Shown here: positions 9,378 to 18,368 of the stretch, piece by piece
Layout: each line of letters opens with the position of its first letter
Position numbering within the stretch: the stretch's first letter is position 1
Origin: Cellulomonas sp. JH27-2
GTDB taxonomy: Bacteria > Actinomycetota > Actinomycetes > Actinomycetales > Cellulomonadaceae
Assembly: GCF_014837175.1 (NCBI RefSeq)
Contig: NZ_JACYFR010000002.1
Location: forward strand, 248,001 to 312,000
Length of the DNA: 64,000 nt
Reading direction: 5' to 3'
The notes under the pieces: generated by a model
The model's input: only the letters and a program-made list of their open reading frames with translations
Told to the model about the DNA's origin: nothing
Databases searched by the model: none
Translations under genes and position numbers: made by a program

Positions 9378-11198
9378 TCAGAGGCCGATCTCGGCCTCGA
9401 ACGCGCCCTCCTCGAGACGGGCCTTGAGAGCCGAGAGGTAGCGCGACGCGTCGGCGCCGTCGACCAGGCGGTGGTCGTACGACAGCGACAGGTAGCACAT
9501 CGAGCGGATGGCGATGACCTCGCCGCCGTCGCCGTCGGAGATGACGACGGGCCGCTTGACGATCGCGCCCGTGCCCAGGATCGCGGACGTGCCGCCGGGG
9601 ACGATGGGCGTGTCGATGATCGCGCCGCCCGAGCCGGTGTTCGTCACCGTGAAGGTGGCCCCGCTCAGCTCGTCGGGCGTGACCTTGTTCTCCCGCGTGC
9701 GGCCGGCGAGGTCGACGATCTTGCGCGAGATGCCGGCCAGGTTCAGGTCACCCGCGTCGCGGATGACCGGGACCAGCAGGCCACGCTCGGTGTCGACGGC
9801 GATGCCGACGTTCTCCTCGCCGTGGTACGTGATCTGGTTGCCCTCGAGCACCCCGTTGATCTTCGGGTACGCCTTGAGGCCCTCGATCGCGGCGAGCACG
9901 AAGAACGGCAGGAACGTGAGGTTGACGCCCTCACGAGCCTTGAAGTCGTTCTTCGCGCGGGCGCGCAGGCGGGCGATCTTGGTGACGTCCACCTCGATGA
10001 CCGTGGTGAGCTGCGCCTGCGAGTGCAGGGCGTCGACCATGCGCTCGGCGATGATCTGGCGCAGACGGCTGGCCTTCTCCGTGGTGCCGCGCAGCGGCGA
10101 GACCGACGGGACCGTGGCGGCCTTGGCGGGCGACGGAGCGGTCGCCGCAGGGGCGGCCTGAGCGGCCTTGGCCGCCTCCTCCGCCTTCGCGGCCGCCTCG
10201 AGGACGTCCTCCTTGCGGATGCGACCGCCGACGCCCGTCCCGGTGAGGGTCGAGACGTCGACGCCCTTGTCCGCGGCCAGCTTGCGCACGAGCGGCGTCA
10301 GGTACGAGCCCGAGGCGGCAGGCGCCGCAGGAGCGGCGGGAGCTGCGACTGGCGCGGGCTGCGGGGTGGCCGGGACGGGTGCGGGAGCGGACTTCGCCGT
10401 CTCCTGCTCCGCGGCGGGCTCGGGCGCGCTCTGCGGCTCGGGCTTCGCCTCGGGCTTCTCCTCGGCCGCCGGTGCCTCGGGCTCCGCGGCGGGCTCGGGA
10501 GCGGACGGCTGATCGGCTGCCGGGGCGTCGCCCGAGCCGATGACGGCCAGAGGGGCGCCGACCTCGACGGTCTCGTCCTCCTGGACCAGGATCTCGGTGA
10601 GCGTGCCGGCGAACGGCGACGGGATCTCGGTGTCGACCTTGTCGGTCGAGATCTCGAGCAGTGGCTCGTCGACCTCGACGCTGTCGCCGACCGACTTGAG
10701 CCAGCGCGTGACGGTGCCCTCGGTCACGGACTCGCCCAGCGCGGGGAGCGTGACCTTCTCGCCTGCACCGGCCCCGCCGGAGCTGCCCGACGACGCGGCG
10801 GCTGCCGGCTCGGACTCCTCGTGCTGCTCAGGTGCCTGCTCGGCCGGGGCGGCCTCGGCGGCCGGCTCCTCGGCGGGGGCCTGCTCCGCGGGTGCCTCCT
10901 GCGCAGCGGACTCCTGTGCGGGGGCCTCGTCGGACGACGAGTCGTCGCCGGACACGCCGTCGCCCGAGCCGATCACGGCCAGGGTGGCGCCGACCTCGAC
11001 GGTCTCGTCCTCCTCGACCAGGATCTTCTCGAGCACGCCGGCGAACGGCGAGGGGATCTCCGTGTCGACCTTGTCGGTGGAGATCTCGAGCAGGGGCTCG
11101 TCGACCTCCACCGTGTCGCCCACGTTCTTCAGCCAACGGGTGACGGTGCCTTCGGTGACGGACTCACCGAGTGCGGGAAGCTGCACGTTGTCGGACAT
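9378..11198 (-). CDS. sucB: Dihydrolipoamide acyltransferase, E2 component (SucB/DlaT type)
   Basis: A 606-residue E2 core protein of a 2-oxoacid dehydrogenase complex. There are two N-terminal lipoyl domains, each with the lipoylation motif [13 protein letters not shown] (Lys43 and Lys186), joined by Ala/Pro/Glu-rich linkers. A peripheral-subunit-binding domain (about 298-335) follows, then the acyltransferase domain (about 375-606) with the catalytic SYDHRLVDG near residue 573 (His576). The annotation is often succinyltransferase, but in Actinobacteria this protein (DlaT, Rv2215) mainly serves pyruvate dehydrogenase. The two lipoyl domains are nearly identical, suggesting duplication or gene conversion. 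It lies 28 bases downstream of the E3 gene in one operon; AGGAG precedes the ATG by about 11 bases. Confidence 0.95.
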   Translation of the reverse strand: MSDNVQLPALGESVTEGTVTRWLKNVGDTVEVDEPLLEISTDKVDTEIPSPFAGVLEKILVEEDETVEVGATLAVIGSGDGVSGDDSSSDEAPAQESAAQEAPAEQAPAEEPAAEAAPAEQAPEQHEESEPAAAASSGSSGGAGAGEKVTLPALGESVTEGTVTRWLKSVGDSVEVDEPLLEISTDKVDTEIPSPFAGTLTEILVQEDETVEVGAPLAVIGSGDAPAADQPSAPEPAAEPEAPAAEEKPEAKPEPQSAPEPAAEQETAKSAPAPVPATPQPAPVAAPAAPAAPAASGSYLTPLVRKLAADKGVDVSTLTGTGVGGRIRKEDVLEAAAKAEEAAKAAQAAPAATAPSPAKAATVPSVSPLRGTTEKASRLRQIIAERMVDALHSQAQLTTVIEVDVTKIARLRARAKNDFKAREGVNLTFLPFFVLAAIEGLKAYPKINGVLEGNQITYHGEENVGIAVDTERGLLVPVIRDAGDLNLAGISRKIVDLAGRTRENKVTPDELSGATFTVTNTGSGGAIIDTPIVPGGTSAILGTGAIVKRPVVISDGDGGEVIAIRSMCYLSLSYDHRLVDGADASRYLSALKARLEEGAFEAEIGL

Positions 11199-11226
11199 GA
11201 CCGCGTCGTCTCCTTTGATCCTGGGG

Positions 11227-12612
11227 TCAGTTGTGGGCGTGCAGCGGCTTGCCGGCGAGCGCGAGGAAGGCCTCGCCGACGGCTTCGGTCTGCGTGGGGT
11301 GTGCGTGGATGAGCGAGGCGACGTCCTCGGGGTAGGCCTCCCAGTTCACGATGAGCTGGCCCTCCCCGATGAGCTCGCCGACGCGGGCGCCGATCATGTG
11401 GACGCCCACGACGGGGCCGTCCTTCTGGCGGACCAGCTTGACGAAGCCCTGCGTGCCGAGGATCTTGCTCTTGCCGTTGCCGGCCAGGTTGTACTCGAGC
11501 GTCTCGACCGAGTCCTCGCCGTGCACCTCCTTGGCAGCGGCCTCCGTGAGACCCACCGAGGCGACCTCGGGGTCGGAGTACGTGACGCGGGGGATGCCGG
11601 ACTCGACGATCGGGGCCGGGTTCAGGCCCGCGATCTGCTCGGCGACGTAGATGCCCTGCGCGAAGCCGCGGTGCGCGAGCTGCAGGCCGGGGACGATGTC
11701 GCCGACGGCCCAGATGTTGGCGACGCCCGTGTGCAGCTTCTCGTCGGTGATGACGAAGCCGCGATCGAGCGTGACGCCCTGCTCCTCGAAGCCCACGCCG
11801 TTGGTGCTCGGCCCGCGGCCGACGGCGACGAGCAGGAGGTCGGCGTCGAACGTCTTGCCGTCCTCGAGCGTGACGTGGACGCCGTTGTCGTCCTGCGTGA
11901 CGCCGGAGAAGCGGACGCCCAGGTTGAACTTGATGCCGCGCTTGCGGAACGCGCGCTCGAACGCCTTGGACAGCGCCTCGTCCTCGTTGGGGACCAGGTG
12001 GGGGAGCGCCTCGATGATCGTGACGTCCGCGCCGAACGACTTCCAGACGCTCGCGAACTCCGAGCCGATGACGCCGCCGCCGAGGATGAGCGCCGACTTC
12101 GGCACCCAGTCCAGCGTGAGGGCCTGGTCGGAGGTCATGACCCGACCACCGATGTCCAGGCCGGGCAGCGAGCGGGCGTACGAGCCGGTCGCCAGGATGA
12201 TGTGCTCCGCGGTGTACCGCGTGCCGTCGACCTCGACGGCGTCGGTCCCGACGAGCTTGCCCCAGCCCTCGACCACCGTGATCTTGCGGGACTTGATCAG
12301 CCCCTGCAGACCCTTGTACAGGCCGCCGATGACGGTGTCCTTGTACTGGTTCACCCCGGCCATGTCGATGCGCTCGAGCGAGGAGTGCACGCCGTAGTGC
12401 TCACCCTCTCGAGCGTTGTCCGCCAGCTCGGCGGCGTGCAGCAGGGCCTTGGTCGGGATGCAGCCGTTGTGCAGGCAGGTCCCGCCCAGCTTGCCGGCCT
12501 CGATCAGGGCGACGTTCTTGCCGAGCTGGGCCGCGCGCAGCGCCGCGGCGTAGCCGCCGCTCCCCGCTCCCAGGACGATGATGTCGAAAGCGGTGCCGTT
12601 GGTGTCGGCCAC
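11227..12612 (-). CDS. lpdA: Dihydrolipoyl dehydrogenase (E3)
   Basis: FAD-dependent enzyme that reoxidises dihydrolipoamide on the E2 protein. The FAD fingerprint [19 protein letters not shown] is at the N-terminus, the redox disulfide is in [13 protein letters not shown] (Cys46, Cys51), the NAD motif is [16 protein letters not shown], and the C-terminal HAHPTQTE holds the active-site His438/Glu443 pair. The length of 461 residues is typical. The start was decided by the ribosome site: on the minus strand GAGGAG lies seven bases before the GTG at 12612, and an ATG at 12627 overlaps that site and is unlikely. It is first gene of an lpdA-sucB operon. A palindrome at 12727-12741 lies in its upstream region. 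Confidence 0.96.
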   Translation of the reverse strand: MADTNGTAFDIIVLGAGSGGYAAALRAAQLGKNVALIEAGKLGGTCLHNGCIPTKALLHAAELADNAREGEHYGVHSSLERIDMAGVNQYKDTVIGGLYKGLQGLIKSRKITVVEGWGKLVGTDAVEVDGTRYTAEHIILATGSYARSLPGLDIGGRVMTSDQALTLDWVPKSALILGGGVIGSEFASVWKSFGADVTIIEALPHLVPNEDEALSKAFERAFRKRGIKFNLGVRFSGVTQDDNGVHVTLEDGKTFDADLLLVAVGRGPSTNGVGFEEQGVTLDRGFVITDEKLHTGVANIWAVGDIVPGLQLAHRGFAQGIYVAEQIAGLNPAPIVESGIPRVTYSDPEVASVGLTEAAAKEVHGEDSVETLEYNLAGNGKSKILGTQGFVKLVRQKDGPVVGVHMIGARVGELIGEGQLIVNWEAYPEDVASLIHAHPTQTEAVGEAFLALAGKPLHAHN

Positions 12613-12726
12613 GTGCAGACTCCTCATACGCAGACGTAGAGACGTGTCGGTCTCATGCTCGCTGTCCATCTTGTCATCAAGCCAGGTCCGCAACGAACCG
12701 GACCGCGCCGTGGGACGTGTGACGCT

Positions 12727-12741
12727 CGGAACAGTGTTCCG
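12727..12741. promoter_or_regulatory. Palindrome CGGAACA-G-TGTTCCG in the divergent promoter region
   Basis: A perfect 7-1-7 inverted repeat lies 115 bases upstream of lpdA and 97 bases upstream of the divergent 115-residue gene. The spacing of its GAAC/GTTC halves (three bases) differs from the LexA box of Actinobacteria (four), so LexA is unlikely. It is a candidate operator for one or both genes. Confidence 0.4.
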
Positions 12742-12837
12742 GGCAGCGGTCTCGCGGTGACGGTGAGGCGCGACGAGTCCGTCAGGACCTGCCGGAACCG
12801 GCCCCGGACCGCTCGTGCGGCCGATAATCTTCACGGC

Positions 12838-13185
12838 ATGGGCCTGTTCTCCCGACGCCGCGCGTCGACGCCGACGCCTGCCGCCGACACGAGCGACCGC
12901 GCCGCGCGCGACGCCACCACCGCGCACCTGCGCGAGTTCGTGCAGACGCGGGTCGGCGTCGAGGCCTACATCGAGCCCGCCACGAACGTCACGCAGACCA
13001 CCGTGATGCTCGTGGCCACGGACGGCGAGTGGACCCGACGTCGTGTCCCGGACGGCGCGACGGCCGCCAAGCTCGCCCGTGCGCTCGGCATCCCTGCTTA
13101 CGACGTCCAGCGCACGGGCTACCCGCAGCGCGTCCGGGACTACAACGCCCGCCAGAGGTTCGAGCGGCAGCGCAAGATCGTCTGA
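12838..13185 (+). CDS. Conserved hypothetical protein, 115 residues
   Basis: A small cytosolic protein, MGLFSRRRASTPTPAADTSD at the N-terminus, then a compact domain rich in charged residues ending in YNARQRFERQRKIV. No signal peptide, membrane helix or catalytic motif is visible. Similar proteins occur next to pepA in related Actinobacteria, from memory; no function is known to me. A GATAAT hexamer at 12823-12828 ends 9 bases before the ATG, with no Shine-Dalgarno between, which suggests a nearly leaderless transcript. It is divergent from lpdA and convergent with pepA. Confidence 0.75.
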   Translation: MGLFSRRRASTPTPAADTSDRAARDATTAHLREFVQTRVGVEAYIEPATNVTQTTVMLVATDGEWTRRRVPDGATAAKLARALGIPAYDVQRTGYPQRVRDYNARQRFERQRKIV

Positions 13186-13204
13186 CGGGCGTCGTCGGCC
13201 GGGA

Positions 13205-14668
13205 TCAGCGCGCGGCGCGTGCCTCCAGGAACCCGAGCAGGGTGCGGACGCCCACACCGGTGCCGCCGACGGGCGTGTAGCCGTGGGCGCCCTTCTCGTT
13301 GAAGGACGGTCCGGCGATGTCGAGGTGGGCCCACGGCGTCTCGCCGACGAACTCACGCAGGAAGACCCCGGCGGTCAGCATGCCGCCGAACCGGTCGCCG
13401 ATGTTGGCCAGGTCGGCGACCTTCGACTTCAGGCCCGCGCGGAGCTCGGCGGGCAGCGGCATGGGCCAGAACTGCTCGCCCGTCGCCGTGGCGGCGTCGA
13501 CGATCTCGGTGCGCACGTCGTCGGCGCCCATGACCGCGGAGACGCGGTAGCCGAGCGCGACCATCTGCGCACCCGTGAGGGTTGCGATGTCGAGGACGAC
13601 GTCGGGCTTCTCCTCCACGGCGGCGACCAGGCCGTCGGCCATGACCAGGCGGCCCTCGGCGTCGGTGTTCAGCACCTCGACAGTCTTGCCACCGCGGATC
13701 GTGATGACGTCCGACGGGCGCTGCGCGCTGCCCGAGGGCATGTTCTCGGCGAGGCACAGCCAGCCGGTGACGGCCACGGGCAGCTCGAGGCGGGCCGCCG
13801 CGACGACCGTGTGCAGCACGGCCGCGGCGCCGGCCATGTCGGACTTCATCGCGTCCATGCCCGCTGCCGGCTTGATCGAGATGCCGCCCGAGTCGAACGT
13901 GATGCCCTTGCCGACCAGCGCGACCGAGGCGTGCGGGCGCGACGGCGAGTAGGAGACGCGCACCAGGCGCGGGCCGCGGGTGGAGCCCTGGCCGACGCCG
14001 ATCAGGCCGCCGTAGCCGCCCGAGGCGAGCGCCTTCTCGTCGAGGACCGAGACCTTGACGCCCTTGGCCTCCTTGGCCGCGACCTTGGCGAGGTCCGCGA
14101 AGGCGGCGGGGAACAGGTCGTTGGGGGCGGTGTTCACGAGGTCGCGGGTCGCGCGCACGGCGTCACCGATCACCTCAGCGCGCGCGACGGCCTTCTTGGC
14201 GGCCGCGTCGCGCGTCCGGTCGGTCACGAGCTCGAAGCGCTCGACCGCGGCCGGGGCCTTGGAGTACCGGTCGTAGGAGTAGGCGCCGAGCAGCGCGCCC
14301 TCGGCGACGGCGGCGACCTGCGCAGCGTCGACCGCGGGAAGGGCCAGACCGACCGACGACGTGCCGGCGAGCTCGCGGGCCGCGGCTCCCGCGGCCCGGC
14401 GCAGGGTCTCGGGCGTCACGGCGTCGACGTCGCCGACCCCGGTCACCACGAGGACGGCGGCGGAGATGCCGAGGCCGGGCACGCGCCGCACCTCGTCGAC
14501 CGCGCCGGTGATGCCGAGCTTTGCGGCATCCGTGCTGATCAGCCGCGCGAGGTCCTGGGGGAGCCAGTCCGCGTCCAGCGGCGTCACCGCCTCCCCGGAT
14601 CGGCCGACGGCCACCACGAGGGCGTCGACGGACAGGCGGGCGGGGGACTTGGACGTCAGCGAGATCAC
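13205..14668 (-). CDS. pepA: Leucyl aminopeptidase (M17)
   Basis: A cytosolic two-metal aminopeptidase of 487 residues. The N-terminal domain is about residues 1-165 and the catalytic domain follows, with GKGITFDSGGISIKP (metal and catalytic lysines/aspartates), the DMAGAAAV segment and the diagnostic NTDAEGRLVMADGL. Known members release N-terminal amino acids from peptides and form hexamers. The GTG at 14668 (MISLTSKSPARLSVDALVVA) starts at the family's normal position; upstream sequence in the frame is antisense to the next gene. It corresponds to pepB (Rv2213) in the M. tuberculosis order. Confidence 0.95.
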   Translation of the reverse strand: MISLTSKSPARLSVDALVVAVGRSGEAVTPLDADWLPQDLARLISTDAAKLGITGAVDEVRRVPGLGISAAVLVVTGVGDVDAVTPETLRRAAGAAARELAGTSSVGLALPAVDAAQVAAVAEGALLGAYSYDRYSKAPAAVERFELVTDRTRDAAAKKAVARAEVIGDAVRATRDLVNTAPNDLFPAAFADLAKVAAKEAKGVKVSVLDEKALASGGYGGLIGVGQGSTRGPRLVRVSYSPSRPHASVALVGKGITFDSGGISIKPAAGMDAMKSDMAGAAAVLHTVVAAARLELPVAVTGWLCLAENMPSGSAQRPSDVITIRGGKTVEVLNTDAEGRLVMADGLVAAVEEKPDVVLDIATLTGAQMVALGYRVSAVMGADDVRTEIVDAATATGEQFWPMPLPAELRAGLKSKVADLANIGDRFGGMLTAGVFLREFVGETPWAHLDIAGPSFNEKGAHGYTPVGGTGVGVRTLLGFLEARAAR

Positions 14669-14740
14669 GTCTCGATGGTAGTCCGCGACGCACGAGCGCT
14701 CGTCAACGGCCCTGCGATCGGGCCGGTAGGTTGGGGCCTC

Positions 14741-15100
14741 GTGATCCTGCCCGTCGCGCTGCTCGTCGGCGCCCTGTGCGTCGCGCTGGCCGCGTGGGCG
14801 GCGTGGTTCGTGGCCGCCGACCGGGCCGTGGTCCTGCGTCAGCTCTGGGGCGGGGCCGTGGTCGAGGCCGTGCTCGTCGTCCAGGGCGTGATCGCCGCAG
14901 CGGTCCTGGCCACGAAGGACCACGACGTCGACGCCGCCCTGTTCTGGGGCTACGTCGTGGTCCAGCTCATCGTCCTGCCCATCGCCGCCGCGTGGGCCTT
15001 CGCCGAGCGCACCCGCTGGAGCTCGGTCGTCCTGCTCGTCGCCGCCCTCACCACCGGTTTCCTCGAGTACCGGTTGTGGCAGATCTGGGGAGTCTCGTGA
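14741..15100 (+). CDS. Small four-helix membrane protein
   Basis: A 119-residue protein made almost entirely of four hydrophobic helices (about residues 2-26, 38-57, 68-90 and 95-115) with short loops. No recognised family motif. The GTG at 14741 is the chosen start. Its TGA overlaps the GTG start of the next gene by four bases (GTGA), so the two are translationally coupled and probably act together. It opens a four-gene run that includes pyrD. A function cannot be assigned. Confidence 0.7.
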   Translation: MILPVALLVGALCVALAAWAAWFVAADRAVVLRQLWGGAVVEAVLVVQGVIAAAVLATKDHDVDAALFWGYVVVQLIVLPIAAAWAFAERTRWSSVVLLVAALTTGFLEYRLWQIWGVS

Positions 15101-15555
15101 CCAAGGTCGCACCCACCCGTCCGACCGGCTCCGGTCCGGGCCGCCTGCTCGTCGCCGTGTACGGGATCCTGGCCCTGGCGGCCACGGCGCGTGGGATCTA
15201 CCAGGTCGCCACCAAGCTCTCCGACGCGCCGGTCGCCTACCTTCTCTCGCTGTTCTCGGGCGTCGTCTACATCCTGGCCACGATCGCGCTCGCGACCGAT
15301 CGCCGCCGCCTGGCGTGGGTCACCGTTCTCGTCGAGCTGGTGGGCGTGCTCGTGGTCGGCACGCTGTCGGTGGTCGACGTGGGCGAGTTCCCCGACGAGA
15401 CCGTGTGGTCGGGCTTCGGTGCCGGGTACGGGTACATCCCGCTGGTGCTGCCGTTCCTCGGTCTGCTCTGGCTGTGGCGCACGGGCCGCCGGGCGCCCGA
15501 CGACGTGGCCGCCGCGGACTCGACCGACGACGACGGCGCCGCCACCGTAGGGTGA
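15097..15555 (+). CDS. Four-helix membrane protein
   Basis: A 152-residue protein with four predicted helices: LLVAVYGILALAATARGIY, VAYLLSLFSGVVYILATIAL, LAWVTVLVELVGVLVVGTLS and YIPLVLPFLGLLWLW, ending in an acidic cytosolic tail. The GTG at 15097 has GGGGAG five bases upstream and overlaps the stop of the preceding gene. Its own stop falls just before pyrD. The family is unknown to me; proteins of this outline are commonly annotated only as integral membrane proteins. Its place upstream of pyrD, a membrane-associated enzyme, may be meaningful, but this is inference. Confidence 0.7.
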   Translation: MTKVAPTRPTGSGPGRLLVAVYGILALAATARGIYQVATKLSDAPVAYLLSLFSGVVYILATIALATDRRRLAWVTVLVELVGVLVVGTLSVVDVGEFPDETVWSGFGAGYGYIPLVLPFLGLLWLWRTGRRAPDDVAAADSTDDDGAATVG

Positions 15556-15560
15556 ACGGC

Positions 15561-16634
15561 GTGTACCGGCTGCTCTTCGACCTCGTCTTCCGTCGCATGG
15601 ACCCCGAGCACGCCCACGAGGTCGCGTTCGGCCTGATCCGTGGCGTCGGGCGCGTGCCTGTCCTGCGTGACGTGATCGCCGGCGTGATGACCCCGCCCGC
15701 GAGCGGCTCCGTCCGGGTGCTGGGGCGCGGGTTCCCGTCCCGCTTCGGCGTGGCGGCCGGCTTCGACAAGGACGCGCGCGGGGTCGAGGGTCTGACGATG
15801 CTCGGGTTCGGTTTCGTCGAGGTCGGCACCGTCACCGCGCACCCGCAGCCCGGCAACGAGCCGCCGCGGCTGTGGCGCGTGCTCGACGACCGCGCGCTGC
15901 GCAACCGGATGGGCTTCAACAACCAGGGCTCGGCCGCGGTCGCGGAACGTCTCGCGGAGCTGCGCTCGACCCGCCGGGGTCGTCGCCTCGTCGTCGGGGT
16001 GAACATCGGCAAGACGAAGGTCACGCCCGCCGAGCAGGCGCCCGACGACTACGCGATCAGCGCCGGCCGCCTCGCGCCGTTCGCCGACTACCTCGTGGTC
16101 AACGTCTCCTCACCCAACACGCCCGGCCTGCGCGACCTGCAGTCCGTCGCGGCGTTGCGCCCGATCCTGCAGGCCACCCGTGCGGCGGCCGACGAGGCGA
16201 CGGCACGGGCAGGGCGTCCGGACGTTCCTCTGCTGGTCAAGATCGCCCCGGACCTCTCGGACGACGACGTCGACGCGGTCGCCGAGCTCGCCGCCGAGCT
16301 CGGGCTCGACGGCGTGGTCGCGGTCAACACGACGATCGCGCACGACCTGGGGCCCGGCGGACTGTCCGGTCCGCCCGTCCTCGAGCGTGGCCTGGACGTC
16401 GTCGCCCGCCTGCGCAACCGGCTGGGTCCGGACCCCGTGATCATCGGCGTCGGCGGCGTCAGCACCCCGGCCGACGCGCTCGAGTACCTGGCCGTCGGCG
16501 CGACGCTCGTCCAGGGGTACACCGGCTTCATCTACCGCGGACCGTTCTGGGCCGCGCGCATCGGCCGGGCGCTCGCGCGCGACCGTGGCGCCGAGACGTC
16601 GACGAGCGAGACCGCGACGAGCGGAGCGGCGTGA
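15561..16634 (+). CDS. pyrD: Dihydroorotate dehydrogenase, quinone type (class 2)
   Basis: Oxidises dihydroorotate to orotate in pyrimidine synthesis, passing electrons to membrane quinone. The 357-residue protein has an N-terminal amphipathic region ([20 protein letters not shown]) for membrane contact, GFNNQG near residue 118, the catalytic-serine segment [14 protein letters not shown] and the FMN phosphate site [15 protein letters not shown] near the end, all class 2 marks. I chose the GTG at 15561 (AGGG seven bases upstream); a GTG at 15552 overlapping the previous stop by four bases is a fair alternative and would add three residues. The stop overlaps the next small gene. Confidence 0.95.
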   Translation: MYRLLFDLVFRRMDPEHAHEVAFGLIRGVGRVPVLRDVIAGVMTPPASGSVRVLGRGFPSRFGVAAGFDKDARGVEGLTMLGFGFVEVGTVTAHPQPGNEPPRLWRVLDDRALRNRMGFNNQGSAAVAERLAELRSTRRGRRLVVGVNIGKTKVTPAEQAPDDYAISAGRLAPFADYLVVNVSSPNTPGLRDLQSVAALRPILQATRAAADEATARAGRPDVPLLVKIAPDLSDDDVDAVAELAAELGLDGVVAVNTTIAHDLGPGGLSGPPVLERGLDVVARLRNRLGPDPVIIGVGGVSTPADALEYLAVGATLVQGYTGFIYRGPFWAARIGRALARDRGAETSTSETATSGAA

Positions 16635-16846
16635 TGGTGCTGCGGCCGCAGTGGGAGTGGCGACTCGACGCCGCGTCGGCGGAGCCGCCCGGCGTCCCGA
16701 CGAGTCCCGTGTTCACCACGCGCTACGACGCCGAGCAGTGGATCGGTGAGCACTGGCGGTCGCTCGCGGGTCAGGGTGTCGTCGCCGCGACGCTGCTGCA
16801 CCACGGCGAGCCGGTCGCGGCGACGCTGCCGCTCCCGCAGGCCTGA
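16634..16846 (+). CDS. Small hypothetical protein coupled to pyrD
   Basis: A 70-residue protein starting at an ATG inside the pyrD stop (ATGA). It has a WEWRLDA start, a [11 protein letters not shown] helix and [13 protein letters not shown] near the end, with no membrane segment or metal motif. Short proteins of this type are conserved in Actinobacteria without known function. The overlap means translation depends on pyrD. Confidence 0.6.
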   Translation: MVLRPQWEWRLDAASAEPPGVPTSPVFTTRYDAEQWIGEHWRSLAGQGVVAATLLHHGEPVAATLPLPQA

Positions 16847-16850
16847 GGGC

Positions 16851-18308
16851 TCAGACCACCATCGCCGTCGCGGGTCGGCCCACGAGACGGTGCGCCTCAC
16901 CGCCCACGTCGGTCCACGCCCGCCGCAGGCCGGTGACAGCACGCCGTAGGTCGTCGGGCGACGCGCTGAACGGGATCCGCAGGTAGTCCTCGAAGCTGCC
17001 GTCGACGGAGAACGCGGTGCCGGCCGCGACACGCACGCCGTGGCGCGGCGCGAGGGCGGCGAGCGCCGACGACAGGGGAGCGCCCAGGTCGACCCAGAGC
17101 GCGAGGCCGCCGGCCGGTGCGTTGGGCCGCCACCCTGGCAGCTCGTCGGCGAGCGCGTCGAGCAGCAGGTCGCGGCGCTCTCGCAGGCCCGCGCGCCGGC
17201 GTTCGAGCGTGCCGTCGTCCGCGGTCAGGAGCTCGGCGGCAACGAGCTGCTCGAGCACTGGCGTCGCGATGTCCACGTGGCCTCGTCGGACGGCGAGGCG
17301 GGCGACGAGGTCCGGGTGCGCCCGCACCCACCCCACGCGCAGCCCACCCCAGAACGCCTTGGACACCGACCCGATCGAGACGACGTGCGCGCCGCCGGTC
17401 CCGTCCCCGTCGAACGGCTCGGGCTCCGGGCCGTCGAGCGTGAGGTCACGCAGGACCTCGTCGCCGACGACGAGGGTGCGGTGCCGCCGGGCGAGGCTGC
17501 GCACGCGTTCCCGCTCCGCGCCGGTCAGGCTGGTCCCGGTCGGGTTGCGGTGGTCGGGGATGAGGTAGACGAGGCGCGGCGCGGACTGTCGCAGCGTCGA
17601 CTCGAGCAGGTCGAGGTCGAGGCCGTCCGGACCGGCGGGCACGGCGACCGGCCGGGCGCCGACCGCGCGGACCGCCTCGATCGCGTGCGGGTACGTCGGG
17701 TGCTCGACGGCGACGCGGTCGCCAGGGCCGGCGTGTGCGGCGACCAGCAGGTGGATCGCCTGCTGGGCGCCCGTCGTCACCAGGATCTGCTCGGGCGTCG
17801 TCGGGGTCCCGCGGTCGCGGTAGCGCTGCGCGATCGCCTCCCGCAGGACGGGCAGGCCCGCCGGTGCGTACCCGGTGCCGGTCAGGTGGCGGGGGAGTGC
17901 GTCCAGAGCGGCGAGGTAGGCGCCGTGGAGGCTGGACGGCGCGCTGGGTGCGGCGATGGTGAGGTCGACGAGCGCGTCCACGGGCCCGACCGTGTCAGGG
18001 GCGGAGGCGCTCCGATCGACCGGGAGCGTCGTCACCGTGCCGGAGCCGCGGCGGCTCACCAGGTAGCCCTCGTCGCGCAGCAGGTCGTACGCCGCGGTCG
18101 TCGTCGTCCGCGAGACCCCGACCGCCTCCGCGAGCTCGCGCTCGCTCGGCAGGCGCGTGCTCAGCGGAACGGAGCCCGAGAGCACGGCCGAGCGCAGCGC
18201 GTCGGCGAGCGCACCGTAGGCGGGGCCCGGGCGCTGCCACGTGCCGAGGACGGCGGCGAGGCGGGCGCCCGCGATGCGGCGGTCCGGCGGAAGGTCGATG
18301 ATTGTCAC
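16851..18308 (-). CDS. MocR-type regulator (GntR helix-turn-helix fused to aminotransferase fold)
   Basis: A 485-residue MocR/GabR-family transcription factor. The GntR winged helix is about residues 28-95, with SERELAEAVGVSRTTTTAAY as the recognition part. The fold-type I aminotransferase domain (about 115-485) keeps the PLP lysine in SIGSVSKAFWGG (Lys317), the pyridine-pairing GDE aspartate (Asp283) and the PDHRNPTG motif, so it should bind PLP. The GTG at 18308 is the natural start. It is divergent from a YczE/YitT-like membrane protein, a pairing described for a MocR subgroup (YczR/YczE). Three related ATAGCCA/ATAGTGG half-sites fill the 60-base intergenic region, as expected for autoregulation and control of the partner. 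Confidence 0.92.
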   Translation of the reverse strand: MTIIDLPPDRRIAGARLAAVLGTWQRPGPAYGALADALRSAVLSGSVPLSTRLPSERELAEAVGVSRTTTTAAYDLLRDEGYLVSRRGSGTVTTLPVDRSASAPDTVGPVDALVDLTIAAPSAPSSLHGAYLAALDALPRHLTGTGYAPAGLPVLREAIAQRYRDRGTPTTPEQILVTTGAQQAIHLLVAAHAGPGDRVAVEHPTYPHAIEAVRAVGARPVAVPAGPDGLDLDLLESTLRQSAPRLVYLIPDHRNPTGTSLTGAERERVRSLARRHRTLVVGDEVLRDLTLDGPEPEPFDGDGTGGAHVVSIGSVSKAFWGGLRVGWVRAHPDLVARLAVRRGHVDIATPVLEQLVAAELLTADDGTLERRRAGLRERRDLLLDALADELPGWRPNAPAGGLALWVDLGAPLSSALAALAPRHGVRVAAGTAFSVDGSFEDYLRIPFSASPDDLRRAVTGLRRAWTDVGGEAHRLVGRPATAMVV

Positions 18309-18312
18309 GAGG

Positions 18313-18348
18313 CCACTATCTCCCAGGTGGCTATGGATCGGATAGCCA
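18313..18348. promoter_or_regulatory. Operator candidate for the MocR regulator
   Basis: TGGCTAT (18328-18334) and ATAGCCA (18342-18348) form a perfect inverted repeat with seven bases between. A third related half-site, CCACTAT, lies at 18314-18319 or so, giving CCAC/GTGG symmetry with the middle site. The elements sit between the divergent MocR and YczE-like starts. MocR proteins generally bind repeated half-sites in such regions. Confidence 0.55.
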
Positions 18349-18368
18349 TCGTGCGCGTGAATGGTCCT

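Noticed and set aside
9471..11312. Long plus-strand open frame of 613 codons opposite the E2 gene
   Set aside because: It is the antisense shadow of sucB, low in complexity (Gly/Arg/Leu/Asp), with no ribosome site or known domain.
12727..12741. SOS (LexA) box near lpdA
   Set aside because: GAAC and GTTC are separated by three bases, whereas the actinobacterial LexA consensus has four; neither flanking gene is an SOS gene.
18333..18368. Earlier ATG start (18333) for the YczE-like protein
   Set aside because: It falls inside the inverted-repeat operator; the ATG at 18369 begins just before the first helix as in the family.
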